From JBCBWG01 sp039186015 (GTDB lineage Bacteria > Pseudomonadota > Alphaproteobacteria > Rhizobiales > Hyphomicrobiaceae), in contig JBCDAH010000069.1 in assembly GCA_039186015.1 (NCBI GenBank), forward strand, positions 1-24,217: a stretch of 24,217 nt of DNA. The letters are read 5' to 3'. This document shows, in pieces, positions 22,917 to 24,217 of the stretch. Made by a program: the position numbers and the translations under genes. Within the stretch, counting starts at the first letter, position 1. Every line of letters begins with the position of its first letter. The notes under the pieces were generated by a model, which saw nothing but the letters and a program-made list of their open reading frames with translations, had not been told where the DNA came from and did not search any database.

Positions 22917-24136
22917 CAGTTCGGGCTGCTGCTGTAGCATCGGGGACCATTGCCGGACTGAACTGGGAGATCTGGTGCCCCGACACTCAGTTCGCAGCGT
23001 CTCGATTGGATCTCGCGCACAGCCTCGTGGCTGGACATCACGAGACGTCGGATCCGTTCGCGCATATCGTTGATGCCGTACTCGCGCGCATCGATCAGAG
23101 CCTTCGGGCCGATCAGTTTGAGGCTGACGACGATGCGGCCCGCAGATTGATTGCGGACCTTGAGGTCCACACGCGCCAGATCGCCTTCTTTGGCAGCGGC
23201 CTGAGCAGCTTGTCCAATCAGGCCGCCGCGCAGTTCCAGGGCTGGAACATTCCGGGCGTTGGCGAAGGGGCGCAGCGTCTTAGACCGCGCACGCGCATCT
23301 ACGACACCTGTGATCCGGATACCTTGCGCCAGGTTGGCGAGACGCTCGATTTTTCGCGAACCGGCCTGATCTTCATGGCGGATGCGTATCGCGACACGTC
23401 GCTGCAGCAAGCCCGCACTCTGCTGCCCGTGGCACAAGCGGCGATCGGTCGTGATGGATTGGCACAACGTTTGGCCTGCGTGCACGGCGCATCTGGCGCG
23501 ATGCACCATCCTGAGCTTGCCGACCTGATTGAGGCGTCCGGCGGCAAGGTGCTCACGCTTAAGGACGCAGCCGAAACCTTTTCGGTGCACGGATTGCTCG
23601 TGGGGATGTCGCGCGGTCTAGATCTGATGTCCGTTCGCGCGGGTGCGTGTGCGGTCGTTGCTGCGCTCCACGACCCGGTGCGCCCGGTTCTGGTGTGGCC
23701 CGCTCTGATGTCGCCCGTTCTGGCGCAATCGACAGCCAATGACGATCGTATCATCATCCCGGTTGCGGATCGCCTGGCGCGCTTTTCGGCTTGGGCCTGT
23801 GCGCGGTGGAATATCGCACAGGATGCGTCATCTGAGGTGCGCGCCAAAGAGGATAGCGGCGCGGCGCCATCGCGTATGACGGTGTCACCCCAATCCATGT
23901 GCGGTCAGGACCCGGCCGGTCTGGGACTGCATGTGGGCGGATCTGCACTGGTCGATCTGCACGGCGTCGCGCCGACGCGCCCGCTGGCCGGGGACCTGGC
24001 GGCCCATGGCCATTTCGTGCGTCAGCTCAGTTTGTCCAGCTACGACGCCCACGCTTATGGGGCATTGATGGCGCTGATGGAGGTCGAGGCGGGTCTTTCG
24101 TTGCGCTACCGCTCGCGACAAGCGCTCGCTACTTGA
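22913..24136 (+). CDS. Degenerate glucose-6-phosphate-isomerase-like protein
   Basis: 407 residues starting at GTG 22913, which overlaps the M16 stop as GTGA, so it is probably translationally coupled. The fold of alphaproteobacterial phosphoglucose isomerases is recognisable: IAFFGSGLSSLSNQAAA (90-106) in place of the usual GTGGSSLGGQ; RIYDTCDPDTLRQVGETLDFSRTG (128-151) like the strand before the phosphate loop; GLLVGMSRGLDLMSVRAGA (227-245) like the VGLLPA...AGLD helix; and a C-terminal ALMALMEVEAG helix. Key motifs are gone: the SGGTxET phosphate loop reads ADAYRDTSLQ (156-165), GGRxS reads DAAETFS (218-224), and the QHS catalytic histidine region reads SMCGQD (328-333). The frame is open and long, so it is kept for something other than isomerisation, or is decaying. 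No signal peptide is visible. Confidence 0.7.
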   Translation: MTVRAAAVASGTIAGLNWEIWCPDTQFAASRLDLAHSLVAGHHETSDPFAHIVDAVLARIDQSLRADQFEADDDAARRLIADLEVHTRQIAFFGSGLSSLSNQAAAQFQGWNIPGVGEGAQRLRPRTRIYDTCDPDTLRQVGETLDFSRTGLIFMADAYRDTSLQQARTLLPVAQAAIGRDGLAQRLACVHGASGAMHHPELADLIEASGGKVLTLKDAAETFSVHGLLVGMSRGLDLMSVRAGACAVVAALHDPVRPVLVWPALMSPVLAQSTANDDRIIIPVADRLARFSAWACARWNIAQDASSEVRAKEDSGAAPSRMTVSPQSMCGQDPAGLGLHVGGSALVDLHGVAPTRPLAGDLAAHGHFVRQLSLSSYDAHAYGALMALMEVEAGLSLRYRSRQALAT

Positions 24137-24159
24137 GCGCGGGCTATCCTGGTAGGACG

Positions 24160-24217
24160 GTTCCAGGCTGGAACAGCCGTGAGTGATCAACAACCAGCGC
24201 GAGTTAGCCGTCTGGCA
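24160..24217. repeat. Intergenic repeat element, copy 2 (continues past the window)
   Basis: GTTCCAG-G-CTGGAAC at 24160-24174 is a tight palindrome. The 34-bp block 24170-24203 matches copy 1 (15357-15390) at 32 positions, and 24197-24217 matches copy 1's left end (15271-15291) at 19 of 21, as if a further unit begins here in tandem. The 54-bp GC-rich insert of copy 1 is absent. A GTG at 24179 opens a frame to the window end (VSDQQPAR...), so the start of a new gene is a possible alternative; it has no strong ribosome-binding site. Confidence 0.7.

Noticed and set aside
1..24217. CRISPR array, insertion sequence or prophage
   Set aside because: No regularly spaced repeats, transposase, integrase or phage structural gene was seen; the only repeats are those listed.

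Overview
The window is bacterial chromosome, most likely from an alphaproteobacterium near the Hyphomicrobiales (Rhizobiales). This rests on the moderately high GC content, an ileS-lspA pair followed by a small lipoprotein and two M16 peptidases, an IleRS that has lost its C-terminal zinc cysteines, and an AMI1-like amidase. The order is an inference from gene content and protein style, not from a search. I saw no rRNA, tRNA, CRISPR array, transposase or phage gene.

Layout. (1) Positions 1-5131, minus strand: a peptide/oligosaccharide-type ABC importer, transcribed as fused double ATPase, large family-5 solute-binding protein, permease B, permease C (cut by the window edge). Genes overlap or nearly touch. 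(2) 5447-7314: a TPR periplasmic protein with its own terminator, divergent from a di-heme MauG/CcpA-like cytochrome c peroxidase. (3) 7335-9707, minus: a large membrane protein that reads as an alpha/beta-hydrolase split by a multi-pass membrane domain, with a segment resembling the C-terminal part of a family III (CaiB/BaiF) CoA-transferase inserted near the N-terminus. (4) 9960-11141, minus: an amidase-signature enzyme, divergent from (5) 11285-14105, plus: a DsbD/ScsB-type reductant conduit and a secreted redoxin, closed by a strong hairpin terminator. (6) 14282-15190, plus: a small stand-alone dynamin-like GTPase, then a 485-bp repeat-rich intergenic region. (7) 15676-24136, plus: ileS, lspA, a lipoprotein, an active and an inactive M16 peptidase, and a degenerate glucose-6-phosphate-isomerase-like gene that overlaps the second peptidase by GTGA. 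The window ends in a second copy of the intergenic repeat found upstream of ileS.

How the genes work together. The importer genes form one operon. The DsbD-like protein can carry electrons from cytoplasmic thioredoxin across the membrane to the secreted redoxin beside it. LspA processes prolipoproteins, and a lipoprotein follows directly. The two M16 proteins fit a catalytic/non-catalytic heterodimer.

The most unusual items are the CoA-transferase-like insertion inside the split hydrolase, the isomerase homologue that has lost the family's substrate-binding and catalytic motifs, the paired 34-bp intergenic repeats, and a composition-shifted patch inside the ileS editing domain.
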